A DNA stretch of 9,328 bases, taken from NCBI GenBank assembly GCA_002717185.1, contig PBDC01000010.1:1-9328 (forward strand). Reading direction: 5' to 3'. Shown one piece after another: positions 1-7,221 of this stretch (its first letter is position 1; every line of letters begins with the position of its first letter). The notes under the pieces were generated by a model that was not told the DNA's origin, searched no databases, and saw only the letters and a list, made by a program, of their open reading frames with translations. The position numbers and the translations under genes are program-made. This DNA is from Rhodospirillaceae bacterium. Its GTDB lineage: Bacteria; Pseudomonadota; Alphaproteobacteria; UBA8366; GCA-2717185.

Positions 1-87
1 ACCCTGCAATTTTACCAAGGATACTAGGGTTGTGAGCGCTATCATGGGAAAAGCAATAAAAATTAATTTATTTAGTCAGCGCGCATA

Positions 88-93
88 TATAAT
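88..93 (+). promoter_or_regulatory. candidate -10 element of the 131-1374 unit
   Basis: A perfect TATAAT lies about 40 bp before the TTG start at 131, in an AT-rich stretch. No good -35 hexamer stands at 16-18 bp; the best candidates are weak TTTATT/TTTAGT-like sequences at the wrong spacing. The call rests on the -10 match and position only. The intervening leader contains a 7-codon ATG frame (111-134) that ends over the TTG start. Confidence 0.3.
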
Positions 94-130
94 TCCGTAA
101 TAATTTTAACATGAGCGATAAAGGACTTGC

Positions 131-328
131 TTGAAACCAATGCCCCGCCTTTTAGCCTTTTTTTTATGTGTTTACATTGCGGTTTACAGTCGAGATAGTT
201 TCAGCATTCATAGTAAACCTGCGCCTGAGCACTTCGCGCCCTTAGATAATTACAGTATGCGTTTATTGATTGGGATCGCGGTTGTCGTGCTGACCTTCGG
301 CATATCGTCAGTAGAAAAGGTAAACTAA
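131..328 (+). CDS. small membrane protein of unknown function, two predicted helices
   Basis: A 65-residue protein I do not recognise. It has two hydrophobic stretches, roughly residues 6-20 (RLLAFFLCVYIAVYS) and 44-59 (RLLIGIAVVVLTFGIS), separated by a short polar loop with several His and Pro residues; it is probably an inner-membrane hairpin. The TTG start at 131 is chosen because AAGGA at 121-125 sits 5 nt before it; the in-frame ATG at 140 would be 14 nt from that site, which is too far. The stop overlaps the next ATG by one base (TAATG at 326-330), so the two genes are probably translationally coupled and the protein may anchor or serve the downstream product. Its small size and lack of a known family leave open that it is a chance frame, but the ribosome binding site and exact overlap argue for a real gene. 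Confidence 0.55.
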   Translation: MKPMPRLLAFFLCVYIAVYSRDSFSIHSKPAPEHFAPLDNYSMRLLIGIAVVVLTFGISSVEKVN

Positions 329-1374
329 TGCCATTAAGTTCGAGGTTCTACGAGGTTGAGGACCCGGAGGCAATTCAAGAATTGTTTCATAGCCGCGGGT
401 GGACCGATGGGTTGCCCATAGTGCCCCCAACGCCGGAGCTTATTCAGGGTTGCCTTGACGTGGCAAAGTTGCAAGCCGACCATCTTATCGGGATTGAACC
501 GGTGCGGAAGCGTTTTATCTCAGCCGAAAAATTGGCGGTCAATACCATCATGGCCGGCTGCCTACCAATTTATTTTCCTGCTGTAGTTGCGTCTATAACC
601 GCCATGCTGCAGGAGCCCTTTCTCCTGCACGGGGCTATCGCCAGTACCAGCGGATGCGCCGTCCTGATGATTTTCAATGGGCCAATACGCAAGGAACTCG
701 GCATGAGTGGCACGTTCAACGTGCTGGGGGGCTCCGGCAACCGTGCGACCACGGTGATCGGCCGCGCTGTGCGGCTGACACTTTATAACCTGTTAGACTT
801 CCGTCCCGGCATGGTCGACCGAACTACCATTGGGCACCCGGGCAAGATCAGCTTTTGCTTGGCTGAGGATGAAGAAAACACCCCCTGGGATTCGCTAGCC
901 GTGGAGCGGGGTATGCCAAAAGACGCCTCGGCTGTCACCGTGATGGCGGCTATGGCGCCGCGTCAAATCATGAACGAATGGACCACTGCACCCGAGGAAA
1001 TCCTCGACACCTTCATCGCCGAGATGAAGGCTAATATGCGCCACTATTCTATCTATCCTGGAAACTATGTCATCATCGTGCCGCCACAGTATCGTGTCCA
1101 CTTTGAAAATGCTGACTGGTCCAAACAGGATATCCAGCGCTATGTATTTGAGAAGGCACGCGTGCGCAGAAGCGAATGGGCCGACTGCGGAAAGGGCGCT
1201 ATTGTCGGCAGCAAGCCCGAGACGGAGTTCAAAGCTCTAGTAGATCCAAGCCACCTACTGATCATTGCCGCCGGTGGCCCAGCTGGTGGATTTGGTGCCG
1301 TGATACCGCCCCAGCGCGGTGAAAAGAGCAAGGCGGTCACAGTTGCCATTGATGCTTGCCTCGACTGTGGGTAA
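328..1374 (+). CDS. UGSC-like family protein with C-terminal CxxC tail
   Basis: A 348-residue protein of the conserved uncharacterised family marked by GWTDGLPIVPPTPE (residues 24-37), which I place with the UGSC-like (seleno)protein group from memory of the motif. Other family-type blocks visible are NTIMAGC (72-78), HGAIASTSG (101-109), a GSGNRATTVIGRAVRL block (135-150), W-x2-L-x3-ERG (187-195) and a Gly-rich C-terminal stretch GGPAGGFGAVIP (316-327). It is about the usual length and appears complete and soluble. Cysteines stand at 78, 110 and 177, and the protein ends in CLDCG, a CxxC pair at 344-347 that I do not recall as standard for the family. This may be a redox or metal site at a flexible tail. 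No reaction is established, so no function is assigned beyond family. The ATG overlaps the stop of the small membrane protein upstream, giving a two-gene unit. Confidence 0.7.
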   Translation: MPLSSRFYEVEDPEAIQELFHSRGWTDGLPIVPPTPELIQGCLDVAKLQADHLIGIEPVRKRFISAEKLAVNTIMAGCLPIYFPAVVASITAMLQEPFLLHGAIASTSGCAVLMIFNGPIRKELGMSGTFNVLGGSGNRATTVIGRAVRLTLYNLLDFRPGMVDRTTIGHPGKISFCLAEDEENTPWDSLAVERGMPKDASAVTVMAAMAPRQIMNEWTTAPEEILDTFIAEMKANMRHYSIYPGNYVIIVPPQYRVHFENADWSKQDIQRYVFEKARVRRSEWADCGKGAIVGSKPETEFKALVDPSHLLIIAAGGPAGGFGAVIPPQRGEKSKAVTVAIDACLDCG

Positions 1375-1401
1375 AACACTCTCTCCTTAGAAAAGGTTTA
1401 G

Positions 1402-1419
1402 AATGCCCGGCTGGGCATT
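1402..1419 (+). terminator. hairpin after the UGSC-like gene
   Basis: AATGCCC and GGGCATT form a perfect 7-bp stem around a GGCT loop, 27 bp after the stop at 1374. There is no T-tract after it on the plus strand, so it is either a weak intrinsic terminator or an RNA-stabilising stem. Confidence 0.35.
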
Positions 1420-1909
1420 GAGTGGTTACAAAACACACGCTACAGCGGATAGTGCGAGCGTTAACCAGCTCCTCGCCCTCAGTCAAATAAACCAATTACT
1501 TAAATATAATTAGTAAAGTTTTTTGACCTGCCCCAAAATTGCAACATTTGTTGCCACTTGTACGGCACTAGGGCCACAGTCCGACTGCCTTTCGACAAAA
1601 GCAGACAATGTGCTGATAGGGTATTTTGTTGGGTACAGTTCAAATTGCTCCACTGTCCGTCTTAGGCACCCGCGTCTTAACAAAAGCGCATCAGTACGCC
1701 GACTTAGAAAGCTGCGAAGGATCAAATTGTTCAAGCCAAGCCTATAAGTATAGAGGACGCTAATGTTTTCAAAACACAAGTTGAGTTACTGGATCAACAA
1801 TCGCAGCAAGGTCTTTTCATACTGCGATAATACGAATGCTAACTACCGTCTAATTTCCTCTATCGAAGGCTTTAAGTCCGTTCAACGAGACATCCATTTA
1901 AAATTCAAG
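1420..1909. other. intergenic stretch without a convincing gene
   Basis: About 490 bp between the plus-strand UGSC-like gene and the converging zinc GTPase gene. Short frames exist on both strands (for example 1523-1747 + and 1763-1957 +), but none has a recognisable family motif and the plus frame at 1763 runs into the 3' end of the zigA-like gene. The latter does have a passable GAGG 6 nt before its ATG. AT-rich runs around 1495-1525 could be promoter-like or the edge of an old insertion; no inverted repeats or duplications were found by eye. Confidence 0.4.
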
Positions 1910-3127
1910 TTATTCCGCCGCCTCGGTACGCCGCCATACAGGAAATGGGTCCGATAAGTTGGGGAGCGTCGCGATATTATCAGCAAGAGCTTCCTCAAGA
2001 AGACAGGAATCGAGACGCGCTTTTAATTCTGACCAGTCAATTCCGCTACCAATAAAGACGACCTCCTGCCGACGGTCACCCCAGGGTTCCTGCCAATTTT
2101 CTCGCATGTAAGCCCGCGCCCTTTCATCCTCAGGCCAACGTTCTTTTGGTACAGAAGCCCACCAAGTGCCAAGTGGATCGATGGAAGACAGCGCGCCGGC
2201 GAGGGAGAACTCCGCCACCCAGTCTGGCCGCGTAGCAATCCAAAAATGCCCCTTGGCGCGGATCACACCAGGCAGATCGCCGTTTAGCGTCGCATGAATT
2301 CGTTCGGGATGAAACGGACGCCGGGCACGGTATACAAAGCTCTCGACGCCGTACTCCTCAATCTCGGGGACATGATCGGCATACCCATAAAGTTCTTTGG
2401 CCCACATTGCATGCTCATGCGCCTTCTCGAAATCAAACGAGCCTGTGTTCAGTATAGAATCTATATGAACATCAGAATGATTTGTCTCGATAATTGATGC
2501 GTCTGCATTGAGGCTGCGGATAATCTTGCGCGCGGCGTCCACTTGGTGTGGCTCCGCATCAGAGACCTTATTGAGAATGATCACATTTGCGAATTCGATC
2601 TGGTCAGTCAAAAGGTGCACAAGGGTTCGATCATCTTCCTCCCCCATAGTTTCCCCCCGGTCCCGCAAAAAATCGTGGCTGGAATAGTCGTTGAGTAGGT
2701 TTACCGCGTCGACAACTGTAACCATGGTGTCGAGACGGGCAACATCCGACAAGCTTTCGCCCGCTTCGTCTCGAAAATCGAAGGTCGCCGCGACAGGCAG
2801 GGGTTCGGAAATTCCAGTTGACTCTATCAACAGGTAGTCAAATCGCCCTTCCTCAGCAAGGCGTCGCACTTCTGCGAGCAGATCATCTCGCAATGTGCAA
2901 CAAATGCAGCCATTAGACATTTCGACCAACGTTTCATCGGTGCGGCTAAGTTCGGTGTCTGCGCGCACCAAATCAGCGTCGATGTTCACCTCGGACATGT
3001 CGTTGACGATGACGGCGACACGCCGACCCTCACGATTGTTAAGCACCCGGTTTAGAAGGGTAGTCTTACCTGCTCCAAGAAAACCGGATAGTACGGTGAC
3101 AGGAAGGCGGGAGGCTTCTGCGGCCAT
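1910..3127 (-). CDS. zigA: ZigA-like zinc metallochaperone GTPase (COG0523/G3E, CobW_C)
   Basis: A 405-residue P-loop GTPase of the COG0523 group, which loads or delivers zinc when zinc is scarce. Visible motifs: Walker [10 protein letters not shown] (15-23), NDMSEVNID (42-50), the metal-binding SNGCICC loop with CxCC (74-77), IESTGISEP (101-109, switch/Walker B region) and NKVS (186-189) in the place of NKxD, where the Asp is shifted by one. The C-terminal half carries the CobW_C domain, starting near [17 protein letters not shown] (about 260-276), and ends in a DPFPVW tail. Length and the whole motif series fit ZigA, which is Zur-controlled in Acinetobacter. The ATG at 3127 has AAGG 8 nt upstream. 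A Zur-type palindrome lies about 100 bp upstream, so induction by zinc starvation is likely. It appears to be transcribed alone; the next minus-strand gene upstream is separated by about 475 bp. Confidence 0.9.
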   Translation of the reverse strand: MAAEASRLPVTVLSGFLGAGKTTLLNRVLNNREGRRVAVIVNDMSEVNIDADLVRADTELSRTDETLVEMSNGCICCTLRDDLLAEVRRLAEEGRFDYLLIESTGISEPLPVAATFDFRDEAGESLSDVARLDTMVTVVDAVNLLNDYSSHDFLRDRGETMGEEDDRTLVHLLTDQIEFANVIILNKVSDAEPHQVDAARKIIRSLNADASIIETNHSDVHIDSILNTGSFDFEKAHEHAMWAKELYGYADHVPEIEEYGVESFVYRARRPFHPERIHATLNGDLPGVIRAKGHFWIATRPDWVAEFSLAGALSSIDPLGTWWASVPKERWPEDERARAYMRENWQEPWGDRRQEVVFIGSGIDWSELKARLDSCLLEEALADNIATLPNLSDPFPVWRRTEAAE

Positions 3128-3224
3128 TGTTTTAACCTTTTTCGTGATAGATATTTTTCCTTACTGATGGATATGCAAATTCAAAAGCCGCATAGGATGA
3201 TGCGGGCATCATCATATAATGTAA

Positions 3225-3249
3225 TGTAATGTTATAACATAACATTACA
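3225..3249. promoter_or_regulatory. Zur-type operator upstream of zigA
   Basis: A 25-bp near-perfect palindrome centred on 3237: 11 of 12 base pairs of the two arms match, with the left arm TGTAATGTTAT and the right arm ATAACATTACA. The core is the GTTATAACATAAC type known for Zur (zinc uptake regulator, Fur superfamily) boxes in proteobacteria. It lies about 100 bp before the start of a COG0523 zinc GTPase, the type of gene Zur commonly represses. A TATATG-like -10 candidate just downstream on the minus strand would put the box in or beside the promoter. Its symmetry means it could also act on the plus strand, where no intact gene remains. Confidence 0.8.
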
Positions 3250-3397
3250 CCCAAGATTTTTGATGAGAAGCAAAAGGTGTCGTGTAAAACGTACGAACGA
3301 ACTTACGCCAGAATTAACATGAAGTAGAACACACGGCGTGTTATTGCGGATGCCGCTTCACCGCGCCTTGCTGCGGCAGAGATAACCCTTCAATGCG

Positions 3398-3520
3398 CTA
3401 TAGAGAGTCCTGCCGCAACTGGTGTCTTAAAGCAGACCTGTCAATATCAGACGTGCCCGGCGGTGTTCCAAAAATTTTGACTGGCAGCCCTTGGCTATCG
3501 ACATCGATTTCCGAGCACCG
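3398..3520 (-). pseudogene. probable IS5-type transposase relic
   Basis: In the 350-bp gap between the zinc GTPase and the MFS gene, one minus-strand frame of 40 codons without a start reads EIDVDSQGLPVKIFGT followed by PPGTSDI. This resembles the IS5/IS4 DDE transposase block in which a TKIHxxxDxxGxP segment is followed by a short strand and a TxGxxxD element. Neighbouring frames upstream (around 3525-3550) give RLSGARK-like residues that could be the frameshifted sRGG part. The frame ends at a TAG at 3398. No terminal inverted repeats or target duplication could be found, so only a decayed internal fragment is claimed. The family match is weak, and the rest of 3250-3602 shows nothing recognisable. 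Confidence 0.3.
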
Positions 3521-3602
3521 GAAAGCCGTTGCAGGACTTTACGTCAAAGATCATGGGCGATGATGCGCAGAATGGAACATTTTAATCGATCTAAACGTTA
3601 CA

Positions 3603-4736
3603 TCATTTAGGCTTGTAACAAAGCCAGTACGCCAGACCAATGGCTAATGCAATGCCCATAATTCCATGCTGTAGTTCAGCGGTGACGACCGCAAGGAGGA
3701 ACCCAGTTACCAAGGGACCAAACGCAGCGCCGAGGTCCCGCCACGCCTGCATCCGCGCGAGAGGTCCAATAGCTTGATCATTGGCAGAAATACCTTGGAC
3801 GATTACGGCGGGGCCCAAGGAGGCCAAAGCACCGCGGAAGAAAAGCATAATAAGTCCGCCCGCAACCGTTAGTCCTCCCGCGATTAAGACAAACCCCATA
3901 ATCGTCAGAACTACAGACCATATGAAGACACGGCGCGCACCAAAGTGATCTGCGATCCAACCGAATAATGGCGCCGCAACCGCTTCACCCAAATGGCGCA
4001 TAGCGAGCAAGGCACCGCCACTCATGACCGCCACGGATAACGCAGTGTCTCGAGCGAAAATTAATGTGATGCTGATAGCAAAGACACCGTCGACCCCGTA
4101 GCCTTGCAAAAAGAAAAGAATATCGATCGGGCGAGGCCTCGCCAGCGACGATGGCTTGTCTTTTCTTACGGCCTCTGAATGATGTTCTGGCAATGTCAGC
4201 GCGATGGGGATCGCCAATGCAGTTGGTATAGCAAGGACCAGGAAAGCGGTGTTCGGTCCAATCAATCCAACAAACCAGGAGCCTACCAAAAGCGCCGTTA
4301 TGGGACCTATTCTTTGGATTGCGCGGCCTACACCAACACGCACGCCGACTTGAGCCCGGTATTCGATCGAATAGGCTAGCGTCACCAGTATGAGCGCCGC
4401 ATAGGTCAGCCCGTACACAATTCGCGCGACGAGAAGCACCGCGGGGCCCTGTCCTAAGCCGTATAGAGCGGTCGAAAGCGTCGCAAGTACGGCGCCGGCG
4501 ACACATATGCGGCGTACACCGATTACTGTCGTCATACGAGCGATCACGCCGTAGGCGAACACTCGAACAAACCTGTTGGCCGAAAGCAAAACGCCGACCC
4601 AGGGCAGCGTGAGCCCAAACTCATCCGCGTAAACTGGCAAAACAGCATAGATCAGTGCATCACCGAGTAAGGCCAGTGACAAGATCGCAGACGAACCGAT
4701 GACTGCACGCAAACCGCCATTCTCCGTGCTACTCAT
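3603..4736 (-). CDS. MFS family transporter, probable exporter
   Basis: A 377-residue inner-membrane protein with about 12 hydrophobic helices in two halves, joined by a polar loop with HHSEAVRKDKPSSLARPRP near the middle. MFS motif-A versions are present in both halves: GVIARMTTVIGVRR (63-76) after helix 2 and GWIADHFGARR (259-269) after helix 8. This layout fits proton-coupled drug or metabolite efflux carriers, but nothing fixes the substrate. The ATG at 4736 is preferred because GGA stands 7 nt upstream; an in-frame TTG at 4748 would add four residues and has no ribosome binding site. The gene stands alone: flanking gaps contain remnants, and the neighbours do not suggest a pathway. It could equally be annotated only as an MFS protein. 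Confidence 0.85.
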   Translation of the reverse strand: MSSTENGGLRAVIGSSAILSLALLGDALIYAVLPVYADEFGLTLPWVGVLLSANRFVRVFAYGVIARMTTVIGVRRICVAGAVLATLSTALYGLGQGPAVLLVARIVYGLTYAALILVTLAYSIEYRAQVGVRVGVGRAIQRIGPITALLVGSWFVGLIGPNTAFLVLAIPTALAIPIALTLPEHHSEAVRKDKPSSLARPRPIDILFFLQGYGVDGVFAISITLIFARDTALSVAVMSGGALLAMRHLGEAVAAPLFGWIADHFGARRVFIWSVVLTIMGFVLIAGGLTVAGGLIMLFFRGALASLGPAVIVQGISANDQAIGPLARMQAWRDLGAAFGPLVTGFLLAVVTAELQHGIMGIALAIGLAYWLCYKPK

Positions 4737-4846
4737 CGCGTCATCCAAATGTAAAGCAATTTTGGTCGGGTATCGTTAATCCTAGATGCCGATAATTCCG
4801 CCAACCAAATCCGATGTATTGATTGTGCCACGGTTAAATGATTTAA

Positions 4847-5098
4847 CGAAGATCTGCCTTTCTCCGCTTCCTTGAACAAAAAGCATGCAAAGGTTTTCCG
4901 AATACTTACGCGCTGACGCTGGCTAGGTATCGCAATCACGACTTTGGTGGTGCCATTGCCATATTGGAGGGACTTGATGACAAACCTTCCAAGGTCCTGG
5001 CTTCACGGACCAGAGAATTCCTCACAACCTCACCCTTGATTCTAGATATCACCCCAAAGATAGTCCAAAGTTTCCATTACCCGACCCTCGTTAGGTAA
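4847..5098 (+). pseudogene. C-terminal fragment of an adenylate/guanylate cyclase-like protein
   Basis: An open frame of 83 codons with no ATG or GTG start. It reads TYALTLARYRNHDFGGAIAI, then LEGLDDKPSKVLASRTREFL and a short tail. This follows the pattern of the C-terminal helical region of many class III cyclases (often CHASE2 type): Y-x2-A-L-x2-Y-R-x-R-D-F-x2-A, then D-x-P-s-x-V-L-x2-R-x3-F-L. The catalytic cyclase domain is missing, and the frame begins just after an in-frame TAA at 4844. It therefore looks like the end of a deleted gene, in a gap where no intact gene fits. The match is from memory of the family pattern. A TPR-like helical protein of another kind is the alternative. Confidence 0.4.
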
Positions 5099-5104
5099 TA
5101 GATT

Positions 5105-5434
5105 TTATAAAGATTTGATTGTCTGAGTCCGGGCAGTAATTTTATCGGAAAATTGATACCATCCCCGCATGGCTTGAAATTCTGGCGTTTCGATAGTGTG
5201 CGTACCTTCTATCTGATAGATCGTTGTATAAATTTTTGTAGAGTTCGTGGTACGCCTACCATGATCAATATGGCTAGCTTCACCTTGAGACACATAGCGG
5301 GTACCACTCATAACGCCTGGACACGCAAGAGCCGCAGGTAAATGAACCTTGTCATACCAATCGTTCCATTTGTCTTCAACGTCGGCATCAATTTCAGCAG
5401 TTACGACGAGTAAGTAAGCCCCCAAATTATTCAT
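5105..5434 (-). CDS. small protein with probable dimeric alpha+beta barrel (EthD/DUF4286-like) fold
   Basis: A 109-residue cytoplasmic protein without signal peptide or membrane helix. It opens with a beta strand (GAYLLVVTAEID), followed by a helix with W-N-D-W-Y-D-K-V-H-L-P (23-33), then CPGVMSGTRYV (38-48), a strand TIYQIEG (71-77) and ETPEFQAMRGWY (82-93). The strand-helix-strand order and the WY-x3-H-x-P...PG...RY pattern recall small ferredoxin-like barrels such as EthD or DUF4286, often found with catabolic enzymes. No catalytic function can be assigned. The ATG at 5434 is preferred, with GGAGA 5 nt upstream; the in-frame GTG at 5446 would include that ribosome binding site in the coding region. 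It is isolated, with long gaps upstream and the cyclase remnant on the opposite strand downstream. Confidence 0.75.
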   Translation of the reverse strand: MNNLGAYLLVVTAEIDADVEDKWNDWYDKVHLPAALACPGVMSGTRYVSQGEASHIDHGRRTTNSTKIYTTIYQIEGTHTIETPEFQAMRGWYQFSDKITARTQTIKSL

Positions 5435-5446
5435 CAGTCTCTCCAC

Positions 5447-5875
5447 TTAATTATGGTCATCGATATCTATTCTAAACAAACGGAAAACATTTTAGATCAA
5501 CTTTCAATGTTTCCTTAAGAAAGTAAGTCCAAGGTAGTTAGACTGCCCTTTTCTTAGTGAAAGTTGGCCTGAAACGTTATTTGCCATGAAAGTTAATAAC
5601 TAAAGGGTTTTCAGTTCAGACCGCATGCTCTCGTCTGCAGTAACCGGTCTCACTCGTGTCGAGGCGCACTGATAGGCCATGATGGCATGACCGATACCGG
5701 GTCCGTTCACAACTCACACTAAGCCCTGTGGGCACCGTTCACGATCGTTGGCGTGGATGCTTTCCTTTGAAGTTGGTCTTTTTCCTACTTAGAAACACAG
5801 CGAGCTCGCCCAACTCCGCAAAATCTCCAACGAGTTCAATTAAGCATGACTAATAATGTTGGTATATATTTCCGA
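5447..5875. other. intergenic stretch without a convincing gene
   Basis: About 430 bp between the small barrel protein and the end of the exonuclease gene. I translated the likely frames by eye. The longest runs (for example NGPGIGHAIMAYQCASTRV on the minus strand around 5620-5720) have no start, no ribosome binding site and no family I recognise. The part next to 5434 should contain the promoter of the barrel gene; TAAAAT- and TAGAAT-like hexamers are present but none has a convincing -35 partner. The rest may be further decayed coding sequence. Confidence 0.35.
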
Positions 5876-6799
5876 TCAAAAATCCCAAAGGCGATTAGAA
5901 TATCGGGTAAGAGCAGTTACCTCTCGAGTAGGCACATTTTTTGCGAAATGGTAAATTTCCGAATGAAGCCAATCAATTTCGGCTTCCTTATCTCGGCAAG
6001 TCGTCCACCACACTTTGCCGTTTGGTAAACCTGCAGGCCGCCAACGATAACCTCGGTTGCGTAAGGTATCTTTCTCATCAAAAGGTGCATCAATTGCACA
6101 AATCAAATGTTCCGGTCGCTGAGCAACTTCGCGCACCGCGTCTAATACCCGCCGACCAGACTTCGGCAATGTTTGAGCGAGAAGCGCGAGGCAGGCTTCG
6201 CAATCTGCCAGGGCTGTATGGCCGTCGTAAAACCAGCCAAACTGGGTTCCAAGATAGTCTAGCTTACCAGCTGTGAACCCCTCACGTAGCCAGTCGACCG
6301 AGTGAAAAGTGCAGGCCCAAGGCTTATCAACAAAGCACGACCAATGTTTCTCCACCATTGTCCTATCAAAGAGTGCGTTGTGCGCAAAGATCAGGTCGGC
6401 CCGCTCCACGAGTTCGTTAACCCTTGTTTCATCGATACTTCGACCAGTGACCATCTGGTCGGTAATTCCGGTAACGATAGATGCTTCCTCTGAAATTGAG
6501 ACGGCTGGTTCCCGCAATCCTTCGAACGACAAATCCTTGTGGATCTCGGTTATGCAGCCATCTAACGGATCGTAATCAAAGGGAAGTAGGGCGAGTTGGA
6601 TAATATCGTCTTTTTCCAACGAAAGTCCGGTCGCTTCGACATCGAGAACTAGCCCACGTTTGACTGTTTGACCATGGACGTTATTAAAGCGATCCGGTAT
6701 TTTTAAACGCCGCAAGAGGCGCCAATCTCTCACAGGCACCTCAGCATCGGCCTTAATCACTTCATCAAAACCGAATGAATATTGATCAAATTCATTCAT
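5876..6799 (-). CDS. DEDDh 3'-5' exonuclease, DnaQ/RNase T-like
   Basis: A 307-residue protein with a DnaQ-like exonuclease domain that removes nucleotides from 3' ends using two metal ions. Counting from the ATG at 6799, motif Exo I is LVLDVEATGL (Asp53, Glu55), Exo II is FAHNALFD (Asp145) and Exo III is GHTALADCEA (His194 and Asp199, the H-x4-D form that defines DEDDh). All five catalytic residues are present, so it should be active. An N-terminal segment of about 50 residues precedes the domain. A C-terminal region follows with FDEKDTLRNRGYRW, then KVWWTT and a W-L-x-E-I-Y helix, a conserved extension of stand-alone alphaproteobacterial-type exonucleases rather than the Pol III epsilon tail. 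The ATG is chosen because AGGTGA lies 5 nt upstream; the GTG at 6808 overlaps this site. Just upstream on the same strand is a broken nuclease gene. Role in DNA repair or RNA trimming cannot be decided. Confidence 0.85.
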   Translation of the reverse strand: MNEFDQYSFGFDEVIKADAEVPVRDWRLLRRLKIPDRFNNVHGQTVKRGLVLDVEATGLSLEKDDIIQLALLPFDYDPLDGCITEIHKDLSFEGLREPAVSISEEASIVTGITDQMVTGRSIDETRVNELVERADLIFAHNALFDRTMVEKHWSCFVDKPWACTFHSVDWLREGFTAGKLDYLGTQFGWFYDGHTALADCEACLALLAQTLPKSGRRVLDAVREVAQRPEHLICAIDAPFDEKDTLRNRGYRWRPAGLPNGKVWWTTCRDKEAEIDWLHSEIYHFAKNVPTREVTALTRYSNRLWDF

Positions 6800-6814
6800 C
6801 AATATCACCTGTGT

Positions 6815-7134
6815 CTAGATTGAATATATCTCATTGAGCACAACATTCGTCGCTTCGTAATCACCCTCTGTGTAGTTGAGGATACACTGCTTCTCTGTCC
6901 TGTCTTCCGTCTGTGTCCATCAATTATAACATTCTATCGCTGGTGTGCCCGCAGGCTTTGTATCTAGGCAACTAGGACGGAGGCACTCGGCGAGCGTCTT
7001 AATATAATGATCGCGCGCGGGCCACTAGGTCGCCTTCTTCACGATATGGAACTTTGGAACAGATAGGGTAGCTGCAAATCAAACACGTCCTCGAATTCTT
7101 CAGCCTTGCAGCTAGCATCCGGATGCACGGCACC
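6815..7134 (-). pseudogene. broken RNase_H_2 / TM0106-type RecB-like nuclease, C-terminal part
   Basis: Two minus-strand frames together give the C-terminal part of a nuclease. The first (7039-7134) has EEFEDVFDLQLPYLF. After a frameshift, the second (6815-7024) reads YIKTLAECL, then GTPAIECYN-stop-WTQTED and ILNYTEGDYEATNVVLNEI. This follows the RNase_H_2 pattern YSLKTLAxxLGF, A-I-x-W-Y-x2-W-x2-T-x-D, then I-L-x-Y-N-x2-D-x-x-A-T-x2-V-L. The internal TGA at 6920-6922 stands exactly where these proteins have Arg or a similar residue, consistent with a CGA to TGA change; another stop (TAG 7025-7027) lies at the junction. The final Asp of the motif is kept (GDYEAT). The upstream part of the gene is absent or unrecognisable. 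It ends 15 bp before the exonuclease start, so the two may once have been transcribed together. Confidence 0.5.
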
Positions 7135-7221
7135 ACAGCGACGAGGACCTCCTCGTGCAGACCTTTTAAATATCGAAACGGATTGCGGATTACTGAAGAC
7201 TACGGGGCAGGCGGAGACGGC

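Noticed and set aside
1..130. Open plus-strand frame from the window edge to about 99
   Set aside because: Short, AT-rich and without a recognisable C-terminus; treated as upstream noncoding sequence.
1523..1747. 74-residue plus-strand frame and an 89-residue minus-strand frame over the same region
   Set aside because: Neither has a recognisable motif; composition is Cys/Arg/Leu-rich as expected for chance frames, and neither has a good ribosome binding site.
1763..1957. 64-residue plus-strand frame with a GAGG before its ATG
   Set aside because: It runs into the 3' end of the converging zinc GTPase gene, and its sequence shows no domain; the ribosome binding site alone is not enough.
3985..4506. 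173-residue minus-strand frame inside the MFS gene
   Set aside because: Arg/Cys-rich shadow of the MFS coding sequence, which has clear helices and motifs in its own frame.
4733..4939. 68-residue minus-strand frame ending over the MFS start
   Set aside because: It is antisense to the cyclase-like remnant and shows no family features; the overlap with the MFS start looks accidental.
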